NCBI GenBank assembly: GCA_017856455.1
Contig: JAFMEZ010000001.1
Coordinates: 74,439-114,192, forward strand
Direction: 5' to 3'
Source of the DNA: Parafilimonas sp.
GTDB lineage: Bacteria; Bacteroidota; Bacteroidia; Chitinophagales; Chitinophagaceae
DNA: 39,754 bases
The notes beneath the pieces were generated by a model. It was not told the DNA's origin, ran no database searches, and was given only the letters and a program-made list of their open reading frames with translations. This document shows, piece by piece, positions 8,164-17,400 of the stretch (position 1 is the first letter of the stretch; every line of letters starts with the position of its first letter). The position numbers were made by a program, and so were the translations under genes.

Positions 8164-9801
8164 GTGATTCGTACGATAATACTCTCGTGTTTTTTATCAA
8201 TTGGATTATTTACGAGCGCTCAAGAGATTGTTTCTAAAAAAAATATCAAGAAATCATCGCAGCTGCTTGCAGCTGCGATGCAGAAATTGGATCAAGATGA
8301 TTTATTGTCGGCGGAAAAATTGATTATTCAGTCAACACATTTCAATCCTTACAACAAAGAAGCCATAATAGCTTTGGCTGATATTAAAATGCAGCAGAAG
8401 GATTATTTTGATCTTGTCAAACTGCTAGAAAAAATTTTAACATTAGATCCTTCGCAAGAAAAAATACTGATTCATTCACTGTTTAAAGCATATGTTGGAA
8501 TAGGGGCATTTGATGATGCAAGAAAGAAATTATTTATAGCTGTAAAAAATCAAAGTATCGATTCAGTTAAATATTTCGAATATCTGAAATGGATTGACTT
8601 TTCGAGTGATGTATCACAAAAAAATAAGCTGATAGATTTAAAAGTCAAAAATTTAGGCACTGCTGTTAATTCAAAATTATCAGAATATTTTCCTTCTGTT
8701 TCCTATGCTGATACAATGTTGATCATGACAAGGCGAATCAATAATGGCCAGAATGAAGACTTCTTTGTTGCTGTCAGAGAAGGCAGAGCATGGAAGTCTG
8801 CAGTTCCTCTTGCTGGAAAAATCAACACGGGTTTTAATGAAGGTGGACAAAAAATATCAAGTGATGGAAATTTAATGGTCTTTACTGGCTGTAATTATCC
8901 AGAGGGAACGGGAAGTTGCGACCTTTATTATGCATTGTCCAATAATGGTACATGGGGAGAGAGAATGCATTTCGAAACCCCCATCAATACAGAGTATTGG
9001 GAATCGGCACCTTGTTTATCAGCAGATAAAAAAACGCTATACTTTTCTTCAAATCGTCCGGGTGGTTTTGGTGGAATGGATATATATAAATCAAATTTGA
9101 AACAGAACGGGCATTGGACTGAGCCAGAAAATCTTGGTGCTGCGATCAATACTTCAGGTGATGAAATGTTTCCTTTCATTCATTTTGATCAATCAAGTTT
9201 GTATTTTACATCAAATGGTTGGCAATCACTCGGAGGCTCAGATCTTTTCGTCTCACGTAAAATCGGAAATAGTTTTACTCCTCCAATTAATCTGGGTTTT
9301 CCGATCAACACGATCGATAATGAATCTGGAATGGTCGTAAGTGCAAATGGCCGAGAAGCATATTTTTCAAGTGATCGATTTGGAGGTGAAGGAGAAATGG
9401 ATATATATTCTTTTGAATTGCCTATCGAAGTACAGGCTTTTCCAGTTAAGCAATCAGAAAAAATTGTTTTACATAACATTCAATTTGAAACAGCTAAATC
9501 AGAGATCAAGCCAGATTCAGAAAAAACGTTAAATGTACTGCTTCAGTTCTTACGTGAAAATCCGCATATTCAGATTCAAATTAATGGTCATACGGATAAT
9601 ATAGGTAGAGAAGAGGACAATATATTATTGTCTAACCAAAGGGCTAAAGCGGTAGTTGACTTTTTAGTTAAAAATGGTATTCAGCAGAATAGACTTTCTT
9701 TCAAAGGTTTTGGGTCGTCTCAGCCTATTGCAGATAATGAAACAGAAGTGGGAAGAGCATTTAATCGCAGAACTGAAATGGTGATCTTAACAAATCAATG
9801 A
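8164..9801 (+). CDS. PorE-like OmpA-family protein with TPR and PD40 propeller
   Basis: About 545 residues, exported. A signal peptide (IRTIILSCFLSIGLFTSAQ) precedes TPR-like helices (residues about 30 to 150). Four or so PD40/WD40-like blades follow, with repeated LYFSSNRPGGFGGMDIY and AYFSSDRFGGEGEMDIY motifs, to about 425. The C-terminal OmpA peptidoglycan-binding domain has the intact NGHTDN, LSNQRA and GRAFNRRTE motifs. This order resembles PorE of the type IX secretion system, but the carboxypeptidase-regulatory-like domain that PorE carries before OmpA is missing. No ATG is available near the start. Candidates are GTG at 8164, chosen here, or TTG at 8158 overlapping the queE stop. Confidence 0.88.
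   Translation: MIRTIILSCFLSIGLFTSAQEIVSKKNIKKSSQLLAAAMQKLDQDDLLSAEKLIIQSTHFNPYNKEAIIALADIKMQQKDYFDLVKLLEKILTLDPSQEKILIHSLFKAYVGIGAFDDARKKLFIAVKNQSIDSVKYFEYLKWIDFSSDVSQKNKLIDLKVKNLGTAVNSKLSEYFPSVSYADTMLIMTRRINNGQNEDFFVAVREGRAWKSAVPLAGKINTGFNEGGQKISSDGNLMVFTGCNYPEGTGSCDLYYALSNNGTWGERMHFETPINTEYWESAPCLSADKKTLYFSSNRPGGFGGMDIYKSNLKQNGHWTEPENLGAAINTSGDEMFPFIHFDQSSLYFTSNGWQSLGGSDLFVSRKIGNSFTPPINLGFPINTIDNESGMVVSANGREAYFSSDRFGGEGEMDIYSFELPIEVQAFPVKQSEKIVLHNIQFETAKSEIKPDSEKTLNVLLQFLRENPHIQIQINGHTDNIGREEDNILLSNQRAKAVVDFLVKNGIQQNRLSFKGFGSSQPIADNETEVGRAFNRRTEMVILTNQ
8255..8280 (+). repeat. perfect 12-bp inverted repeat with 2-nt loop inside the PorE-like gene
   Basis: The left arm CATCGCAGCTGC (8255-8266) and the right arm GCAGCTGCGATG (8269-8280) are exact reverse complements separated by TT. 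The arms are GC-rich against an AT-rich background and encode the SSQLLAAAM stretch, about 31 codons into the gene. The last three bases of the right arm are the first in-frame ATG of the gene. Confidence 0.75.
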
Positions 9802-9857
9802 GCTTTTATTCTTCTCTTTTTTTGTTTTTAATACAATCAATTTTTATTTCAGATGAA

Positions 9858-9865
9858 TACTTTCG
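9858..9865 (+). promoter_or_regulatory. -7-like box for dprA
   Basis: TACTTTCG, one mismatch from TAnnTTTG, lies 9 nt before the dprA ATG at 9875. The preceding 73-bp gap is T-rich with no hairpin. Confidence 0.4.
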
Positions 9866-9874
9866 GCTCATTGT

Positions 9875-10993
9875 ATGATGAGTGAGGAGCAGTTGTTGTA
9901 TTATCTGGCATTGGGACTCGTTTCTAATATTGGGGATGTACATATTTCAATTTTACTTGAATATTTTAAAGATCCTAAACTGATTTTCACCGCCAAACGC
10001 AAGGAGCTTGAATCAATTAATGGTATTGGTACAATAAGGGCAAATGCTATTAAGAATTTTAAAGATTATAAGCGTGTTGAAACAGAGTTGAATTTTATTC
10101 GAAAAAATGCAATCAAAATTCTAGTTAAGGGAGATGTTGCATATCCCAAAAAAATGGAGCATCTACAAGATGCTCCACATGTAATGTTTTTTAAAGGATC
10201 TGTTGATATAAACGAATATAAAATTGTAAGTGTTATTGGAACAAGACTGCCAACGAATTATGGCAAGGAAAGAGTAATTGAATTGATCAAGACTTTAAGC
10301 CATGCAGATGTTTTGGTGGTAAGTGGACTCGCATATGGTATAGACACAATTGCACATAAACAATCGATCAAGATGGGACTACCTACGATTGGGGTGCTCG
10401 GACATGGTCTGGATCAGATTTACCCCAATGCCAATCGAAGTCTCGCTATTGAAATGCTAAAAAAAGGAGGACTCCTCACTGAATTCATGAGTCAAACTAA
10501 ACCGGATAAACAAAATTTTCCTTTACGGAATCGCATCGTATCAGGAATTGCTGATGCTATAATCATTATTGAAAGTGGAGATAAGGGGGGTAGTTTGATT
10601 ACGGCAAATATGGCCAATGCATATAATAAAGACGTATTTGCTTTCCCAGGAAGATCAATTGATGCACAGAGTATTGGCTGTAATGAGTTGATCAAAACAC
10701 AAAGAGCACTTTTAATAAATAATGGGGAAGATTTTTTGACTTTTATGAATTGGAAAAGTGAAGCAGAGACCAAGATGCCAAAACAATCAGCATTGTTTCT
10801 TGACTTGTCAAACGAAGAAAAACAAATCATTCAGCTGATGTCAAAGCAGGAGATGATTGCAATTGATCATCTTGCTGTATTGGCTGCTCTAAAATCCAGT
10901 CAAGTTTCCTTTTTGCTGCTATCACTTGAAATGAAAGGACTTATAAAAGTATTGCCCGGCAATTTATATGCAATAAATCAGGCTAATCTCTGA
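9875..10993 (+). CDS. dprA: DNA-processing protein DprA (Smf)
   Basis: A 372-residue protein that binds incoming single-stranded DNA and loads RecA during natural transformation. An N-terminal SAM/HhH-like region (ELESINGIGTIRANAIKNF) is followed by the Rossmann core with VIGTRLPTNYG, VVSGLAYGIDTIAHK and IGVLGHGLDQIYP. RNRIVSGIADAIIIIESGDKGGSLITANMA, the family signature, comes next, then a C-terminal winged-helix region. Length is typical. Starts are ATG 9875 or the next codon. The gene is common in non-competent bacteria, so it does not by itself show competence, but an HhH-barrel gene lies 4 kb away. Confidence 0.95.
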   Translation: MMSEEQLLYYLALGLVSNIGDVHISILLEYFKDPKLIFTAKRKELESINGIGTIRANAIKNFKDYKRVETELNFIRKNAIKILVKGDVAYPKKMEHLQDAPHVMFFKGSVDINEYKIVSVIGTRLPTNYGKERVIELIKTLSHADVLVVSGLAYGIDTIAHKQSIKMGLPTIGVLGHGLDQIYPNANRSLAIEMLKKGGLLTEFMSQTKPDKQNFPLRNRIVSGIADAIIIIESGDKGGSLITANMANAYNKDVFAFPGRSIDAQSIGCNELIKTQRALLINNGEDFLTFMNWKSEAETKMPKQSALFLDLSNEEKQIIQLMSKQEMIAIDHLAVLAALKSSQVSFLLLSLEMKGLIKVLPGNLYAINQANL

Positions 10994-11009
10994 TTTTTAT
11001 TTTTTTTCA

Positions 11010-11017
11010 TACCTTCG
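11010..11017 (+). promoter_or_regulatory. -7-like box for guaB, 3 nt from the start codon
   Basis: TACCTTCG, one mismatch from TAnnTTTG, ends 3 nt before the guaB ATG at 11021. This predicts a leaderless or near-leaderless message. Confidence 0.45.
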
Positions 11018-11020
11018 CAT

Positions 11021-12496
11021 ATGGCAACAAAAAGTCAATCTCCTAAATTTTTTGGTGAAGGTTTAACCTTCGATGATGTATTGCTGGTTCCGGCATATTC
11101 GGAAGTCCTGCCCCGAGAGGTCAATACAACTTCTCATATCACAAAAGACATTGTGCTGAATATTCCAATGCTTTCTGCAGCAATGGATACTGTAACTGAG
11201 GCAAATTTAGCCATTGCATTGGCTAGAGAGGGTGGAATCGGCATACTTCATAAGAACATGAGTATAGAACAGCAAGTGGAGCAAGTGAGAAAAGTAAAAA
11301 GGAGTGAAAGTGGTATGATCATTGATCCAGTTACTTTACATGAAGATGCCATTATTGAGGATGCATTGAAATTGATGCGCGAAAACAGAATTGGTGGAAT
11401 TCCCATTGTTGATAGAACAAATAAGTTAGTAGGAATTTTAACCAACAGAGATCTAAGATTTGAAACAAATAGAAAAAAGAAAGTAAAAGAAGTAATGACA
11501 AGTGAAAATCTTGTTACTGCTCCAGAAGGAACTGATCTTAGAAAAGCTGAAAAAATTTTACAGAACTATAAAATAGAAAAACTTCCTGTAGTTAAGCGTA
11601 ATGGACAGTTGATTGGATTGATTACCTACAGAGATATATTGCAACTGCAAAGTTTTCCAAATGCAGCTAAAGATGAATTTGGTAGGTTAAGAGTTGGTGC
11701 TGCATTAGGTATAACCAAAGATATGCTCAACAGAACTGCTGCATTGCAACAGATTGGAGTTGATGTTGTTTGCTTGGATAGTGCACATGGACATACAAAA
11801 GGAGTAATCGACTCACTTAAGTTGATCAGAAAAAATTTTAAAGGAATTAGAATCATAGCAGGAAATGTTGCAACGGCAACTGGTGCAAAGGCATTGGCAG
11901 AAGCAGGAGCAGATGGGGTTAAAGTTGGTATTGGTCCGGGTTCTATTTGTACCACACGCATCGTAGCAGGAGCGGGCGTTCCACAGATCACAGCGATCAT
12001 GGAAGCATCTTCTGCATTAAAGAAGATGAATATACCAGTGATAGCAGATGGAGGTATCCGATATACTGGCGATATGGTGAAAGCCCTTGCTGCAGGTGCA
12101 TCAAGTGTAATGATGGGAAGTATTTTTGCTGGAGTTGAAGAGAGTCCTGGTGAAACCATCATCTATGAAGGGAGAAAATTCAAACAATATCGTGGAATGG
12201 GATCTATTGGCGCAATGCAGCTTGGAAGCAGTGATAGGTATTTCCAGGATGTTGAAGATGGTATAAAAAAATTAGTGCCTGAAGGTATTGAAGGAAGAGT
12301 GCCATTCAAGGGTAGCTTAAGTGAGGTGGTTACGCAATTTGTTGGTGGACTCAGAGCAGGTATGGGATATTGTGGTGCAAAAGATATCAAAGCATTGCAG
12401 GCAGCACAATTCATAAGAATAACAAATGCAGGGATGAAAGAAAGCCATGCACACGATGTTGCCATTACCAAAGAAGCTCCTAATTACAGCCGTTAA
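11021..12496 (+). CDS. guaB: IMP dehydrogenase
   Basis: A 491-residue enzyme that oxidises IMP to XMP with NAD, the committed step of GMP synthesis. [10 protein letters not shown] opens the barrel. Two CBS domains span about residues 100 to 210. The catalytic Cys310 lies in [21 protein letters not shown] follows, and the mobile flap region carries [10 protein letters not shown]. Length and order are standard for a bacterial enzyme with CBS regulation. It follows dprA by 27 bp and has its own promoter-like box. Confidence 0.98.
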   Translation: MATKSQSPKFFGEGLTFDDVLLVPAYSEVLPREVNTTSHITKDIVLNIPMLSAAMDTVTEANLAIALAREGGIGILHKNMSIEQQVEQVRKVKRSESGMIIDPVTLHEDAIIEDALKLMRENRIGGIPIVDRTNKLVGILTNRDLRFETNRKKKVKEVMTSENLVTAPEGTDLRKAEKILQNYKIEKLPVVKRNGQLIGLITYRDILQLQSFPNAAKDEFGRLRVGAALGITKDMLNRTAALQQIGVDVVCLDSAHGHTKGVIDSLKLIRKNFKGIRIIAGNVATATGAKALAEAGADGVKVGIGPGSICTTRIVAGAGVPQITAIMEASSALKKMNIPVIADGGIRYTGDMVKALAAGASSVMMGSIFAGVEESPGETIIYEGRKFKQYRGMGSIGAMQLGSSDRYFQDVEDGIKKLVPEGIEGRVPFKGSLSEVVTQFVGGLRAGMGYCGAKDIKALQAAQFIRITNAGMKESHAHDVAITKEAPNYSR

Positions 12497-12505
12497 TATT
12501 TAAAG

Positions 12506-13666
12506 ATGAAAAGACTTTTCATTTGCAGTCTTGTCTTTATCTTCTTTTTGCAAGTCAAAACATCCAATGCACAACAAGACAGTAGTGCACTTCAGATTAG
12601 TTTACTAACCTGTACTCCAGGCGCTGAATTATATTCCGTTTTTGGTCATAGTGCTTTAAGAATTGTTGATTCTGCAGCCGGAACAGATATCGTTTATAAT
12701 TTTGGAACGTTTGATTTTAACGATCCTGACTTCTACACAAAGTTTGTACGAGGAAAGCTGATGTATTTTGTAAGTCAGGTTTCCTACCCGGATTTTTTAT
12801 ATGAATATCAATATTTTAAAAGAGGTGTGTCTGAGCAAGTATTAAATCTTCCTCAAACATTAAAGAAAAAGATTCAATCAGATCTCTTTGTCAATATTCG
12901 TGAAGAAAACAAATATTATAAATATGATTTTCTTTATGATAACTGCACAACACGTTTGAGGGATATCCTACTCCAAAATAATTTTGAAACAGCATTCAAT
13001 GTTTCTACTGTTGTAGGTACCGGACAAACTTTTAGGGATCACCTGCATACTTATTTAGATAGGGCAGAAATGAAATGGACTGCTCTAGGGATTGACCTAT
13101 TGCTCGGCATAGGCGCAGATTTTCCAATGACAAACATGGAGTCAATGTTCTTGCCTGATTTTTTATATAAAGGCATTGCTGCAACTACTACTCCCAATGG
13201 TAAACTGAATGCCTATGAAGTTTATCCTGTTCAAGATTTACAATCTAAGCCTGAAAAAATTGCTTTTTATTTTCAGCCACTTTTTGCTATCTCAATTATA
13301 TCAATCATTTTGTTGTTGGCAACATTGCTTCCATCAAAAAACAAATCCTTTCAGCTTCTTGCAGATCGGATTCTATTTTTGGTTACAGGACTGTTCGGGC
13401 TTTTCCTAATGTTCATGTGGTTTGGGACTGATCATCAAAGTTTTTCAAAAAATATCAATCTGATCTGGGCATTGCCTTTAAATATATTTTTTGCCTATCA
13501 TTTGAATTCGCCTTTAAGTTGGATGAAATTATATTTCAAAATCTGGAGCATTATTCTTTTGATTTTGATTGCCGTCTCTTTATTGTACATTGGAATAATC
13601 AATATATCATTATACCCGTTGATCCTATTCTTGTCATTTAGATATTGGGTATTGTCTAAAAATTAA
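12506..13666 (+). CDS. DUF4105 domain membrane protein
   Basis: A 386-residue protein with a signal peptide (LFICSLVFIFFLQVKTSNAQ). An N-terminal DUF4105 domain follows, with conserved LLTCTPGAELYSVFGHSALRI (Cys36, His48) and YKYDFLYDNCTTRLRD, where Cys and His look like a papain- or NlpC-type catalytic pair. The C-terminal third, from about residue 255, is four or five hydrophobic helices. The function is not known. By topology the conserved domain faces the periplasm and is tethered to the inner membrane. It starts 9 nt after guaB and ends 7 nt before the SDR gene, so it is probably read through from guaB. Confidence 0.82.
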   Translation: MKRLFICSLVFIFFLQVKTSNAQQDSSALQISLLTCTPGAELYSVFGHSALRIVDSAAGTDIVYNFGTFDFNDPDFYTKFVRGKLMYFVSQVSYPDFLYEYQYFKRGVSEQVLNLPQTLKKKIQSDLFVNIREENKYYKYDFLYDNCTTRLRDILLQNNFETAFNVSTVVGTGQTFRDHLHTYLDRAEMKWTALGIDLLLGIGADFPMTNMESMFLPDFLYKGIAATTTPNGKLNAYEVYPVQDLQSKPEKIAFYFQPLFAISIISIILLLATLLPSKNKSFQLLADRILFLVTGLFGLFLMFMWFGTDHQSFSKNINLIWALPLNIFFAYHLNSPLSWMKLYFKIWSIILLILIAVSLLYIGIINISLYPLILFLSFRYWVLSKN

Positions 13667-13673
13667 ACTGCAA

Positions 13674-14429
13674 ATGAGTAAGAAAATTTTAATCACAGGT
13701 GCGAGTTCAGGATTTGGGAAAGCCACTGCATATCGATTTGCAAAAGAAGGTTGGAACTTGATCATAACAGGAAGGAGAGAAGACAGATTAAATGCGATTG
13801 CTGATCAATTGATGAAAACATTTCAAATTGATGTTTCAATTAAAGTGTTTGATGTTCAAAATCGTGAACAAGTATTTAAGGCATTGTCAAATGATCCTAA
13901 TCTTGAAGACCTGGATGCTTTGGTAAATAATGCAGGCTTGGCACTTGGAAGAGATTATTTTGATGAAGCAAATCTGGATGACTGGGAGACAATGATTGAC
14001 ACAAATCTAAAGGGATTGCTATATGTTACAAAAGCAATTGTTCCATATTTTATAAAAAGAGGCAAAGGACATGTGATGAATATAGGTTCAACCGCTGGGA
14101 AAGAAGTTTATGAAAAGGGAAATGTTTATTGTGCAACAAAAACGTCAGTTGAAGCGATTAGCCAGGCAATGAGGATCGACATGTTACGACATCAAATAAA
14201 AGTTACAGCAATACATCCAGGTGCTGCTGAGACAGAATTTTCAATCGTGCGTTTTAAGGGTGATGAAGCAATGGCGAAAACAGTATATGATGGCTATCAA
14301 CCTTTAAAAGCAGATGATATTGCTGATACTATTTTCTATTGTGCAAATTTGCCTGAACATGTTTGTGTAAATAGCTTGGTTATGACATGTACTTCTCAGG
14401 CAAATTCATTTTATTTATTGCGCAAGTGA
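13674..14429 (+). CDS. short-chain dehydrogenase/reductase
   Basis: A 251-residue classical SDR. TGASSGFGKATA (residues 8 to 19) binds the cofactor, and NNAG stabilises the fold. The catalytic set is Ser139, Tyr152 and Lys156 in YCATK. An Arg-Arg after ITG suggests NADP preference. It resembles the YdfG type, which reduces 3-hydroxy acids such as serine or malonic semialdehyde derivatives, but the substrate cannot be read from sequence. It follows DUF4105 by 7 nt and overlaps the convergent sprA by 15 nt. Confidence 0.92.
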   Translation: MSKKILITGASSGFGKATAYRFAKEGWNLIITGRREDRLNAIADQLMKTFQIDVSIKVFDVQNREQVFKALSNDPNLEDLDALVNNAGLALGRDYFDEANLDDWETMIDTNLKGLLYVTKAIVPYFIKRGKGHVMNIGSTAGKEVYEKGNVYCATKTSVEAISQAMRIDMLRHQIKVTAIHPGAAETEFSIVRFKGDEAMAKTVYDGYQPLKADDIADTIFYCANLPEHVCVNSLVMTCTSQANSFYLLRK

Positions 14430-17400
14430 TATTCGAACCTGTAAGCCACCTCTCGTATTTACCGAAGGTGCAGAGTTAGAAATATACGGACTAACCCTTC
14501 TTTGATCGAAGTATAGTTGTAGATTAATTCGATTATTCAATACATAATCAATGGTAGGTCTTATACTGATTACTTTTTGTCCACCTGTTGCATATGCATT
14601 TTGCTGATCTAATCTTGAATTAGAATTGATATCATCTCGGATACTGAAATCCAACGCAAATGTAATGTCACTGCCTGCTGGCGCACTACCTGAATTCTGA
14701 TTTTGCTCTTTGTTTCCCATGCTAATATTGAAAGGCAAATTGACTCCTCTTTTTCGCCATCTCATTCCAAATGTAATTTCTGTAGAGTGAACCTCGCTCA
14801 ATTGGAAATCTGTTAAGCTTAAACTTAATTGTCTAGATTTTTTGTATTCAAACCTTCCTGAAAGCTGACTTGGTGTACTGAAATCAATTCCAATCAGAGG
14901 TGCAAACTGTTCAGATATCAATAAGTTGGGGACTAAAAAGTATGGAATAAAGTTCCCGGTAAGTGTATCAACAAATGAGGGAAATCCATAAAGTAAAGTG
15001 TCTTGAAATAATAATGCTGAGTTGAAGCTGTTCATGCTCAGTGTAGAATTATATGCATGACTCAATGTGAAATTGCTCAGTATGTTTTCTATACCTGGTA
15101 TTTTACTCAGTCCATTATAAGTAACCCTCCAATTAGGTTTTGGCATATAGCCTTTAAATGGATTTGTTTTCACAGATCCAGTTTCTCCAGTATTTAGAAG
15201 TGATATACTTTTGGGGTCTTGTTTTGTATAGGCTGCAATAAATGATGGCACCAGAACATCTTGGGCATATCTGCCATAACCTTTATAAAAGCCATCAGTT
15301 CCTTGCGCTTTGCTATATGGATTGTTTTCACCTAATCTTTTTGATAGAATCAATCTGTTTTCTTCAAATGTTTTGAAAGTTTGACTGATTGCATTTGGAT
15401 CAAATTTTCCAAATAATGTTTGAAATGCAATATAGCTGATGCTAAATCCTCCACCTGAATATGGATTCAGAGCGGAGAAAAGACCAGTATTTGCAGTATC
15501 CTTGAAAAGTGTTGAATAGTTTTTATTTAGTGTCCTATCAACATTTACATCAACCAAGAAATCTTTGAACGGTTCAAGTTGTGCAGTTAGATTGAATTTT
15601 TGATCATAATTCTGTAAGAATAAGTTGTTGAGCATGGGGTCGCTTGTAATCAATCCTTTCTTTGCGATGGATTGTAACCATGCTTGATTGGGTTGTTGAC
15701 CAGCAATAAAATCAATTCCGGGTGAAAGGCTTTTCCAATTTTGTCCAAATGCTTTTGTACTGTCTGTATAACCAGGTAGGAAAGTTGTTCCACCCTCATT
15801 GTAGGAAGCGCCAACTCTTCTAAGTGCTGTTATGATTCTAAGAATGGTTTTCTCTGCACCAGATAAAGTAATTTCTTTCTTTTGCTTAGGCTCTTTTGGT
15901 TGCTTCTCTTTTTCCTCTATAATGTTTCCATTCTTGTCTTTTTTCTCTTTTTTCTTTTTATTGGATGCAGTTTTTGGTTGCTTGGGAGCAGGCGGTGCCC
16001 CACTGCCATCGATGGCCCTTAAAAATCTTACCTTATTATACAACTGAGTGAAATTCAATTCAGCTGTGGCACCTGCTTGATTACTGTTTTGTATCGTATT
16101 GCCAAGGTTAACCGCGAGTCTTGATGCGCCAACCCAGTTGTATGTCGTTCTATATGCAACATTTAAACTCGTCCAATCCAATAAGGGAAAACTGTTCAGT
16201 GGTACATTATATGTTAGATCAGCATTATGATTGTAAAGTGTGTTTCTCCCACCTTTTAAAAAATTTTTTAAAAGCGAATCCTGTTTTGCTTTCGTGTCTA
16301 TCCTTCCAAAAGGTTCATCAACACGTGAATTATTGGTTGCGCGAAAATCAAAATTTAAAGATTTTGTAAGGTCCCACCTAAGATTATAATTTCTATCAAC
16401 CACAAAATACTTGTCGTATGTTTCTGGTATTTTGAATTTACCGCCTCCAACATTACGTGGACGAATAGCACCGAACTGTCTTCTGGTGTCTAGTCTGAAT
16501 CCTATTAACGAAGGCATCAAATTGAAATTTACATTCTTGATAAAATCTACCCACTTGCTTTGTATCGGTATGATCTTTTTGAATGGCTCAATGTATTTAG
16601 GTTGTTTGTTGAAATTATAGCCAATGCCTCCTTGCGTTTTTGCAACTTCATTATTTTCTGTGAGAGGATTATGCTGTTTTGTTTGAGTTAGAGAGTAACT
16701 GAAGTCAAAATTCGAAAGACTCCAAAGATGTATTTTTTTATCTTGTCTTTGTGCAAATCTTACATTGGTAAAATTAATGGTCTTGATGCCAGTATAGTCA
16801 ACTGCATCAGCATTGATGGAATCTCTTTTGTCTCTATAGAGTGAAAGTTTGTCTCTCAATAGTATATCGCGATCATACGGATCATATTGAGGGGCACTCA
16901 TCATTTCTGATAAGTTGAGGAAGAAAGGAATTTCAAGTCCTATTTGTTTTGGCAATAACTTTCCTAATTGTAAGTTGGCTGATAGATCATATTGTTTCAA
17001 ATCATTTCTATACCGCTCATTTACACGTTGTTCAAGCTGCCCAAAACCAACGGTATGCATATTTGCGGAAACAGATACAGATCCAAGATCTGCCAATTGA
17101 ATATTCATTTGTCCAACTGCAGCCCATGCGCTGTTTTCATTGATGCCTGAGAGCCGTAGTTCATTGATCCATACTTCTGCATTAACTGGTCGGCCTCCAG
17201 TTGGATCTTTTGGATTTTCCACACCTGCCAAAATACCTCGAATCTCAGCCAAATTTGGATTTCCATAAATGGAAAAGAGTTTTCCATTTACTCGTTTTCT
17301 ATATATCGCAGTTGGATTGTTGGTTTTTAAGTTTCTCTCGTTCTTCAAATCAATCAGTGTCTGCAAATCGAAGCTCAATTCATTTTCAGAAGGCCAAATG

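Noticed and set aside
11626-12162. 178-codon open frame on the minus strand inside guaB
   Set aside because: It is antisense to the most conserved part of IMP dehydrogenase, rich in Ser/Ala/Pro from reversed codons, and has no recognisable motif.
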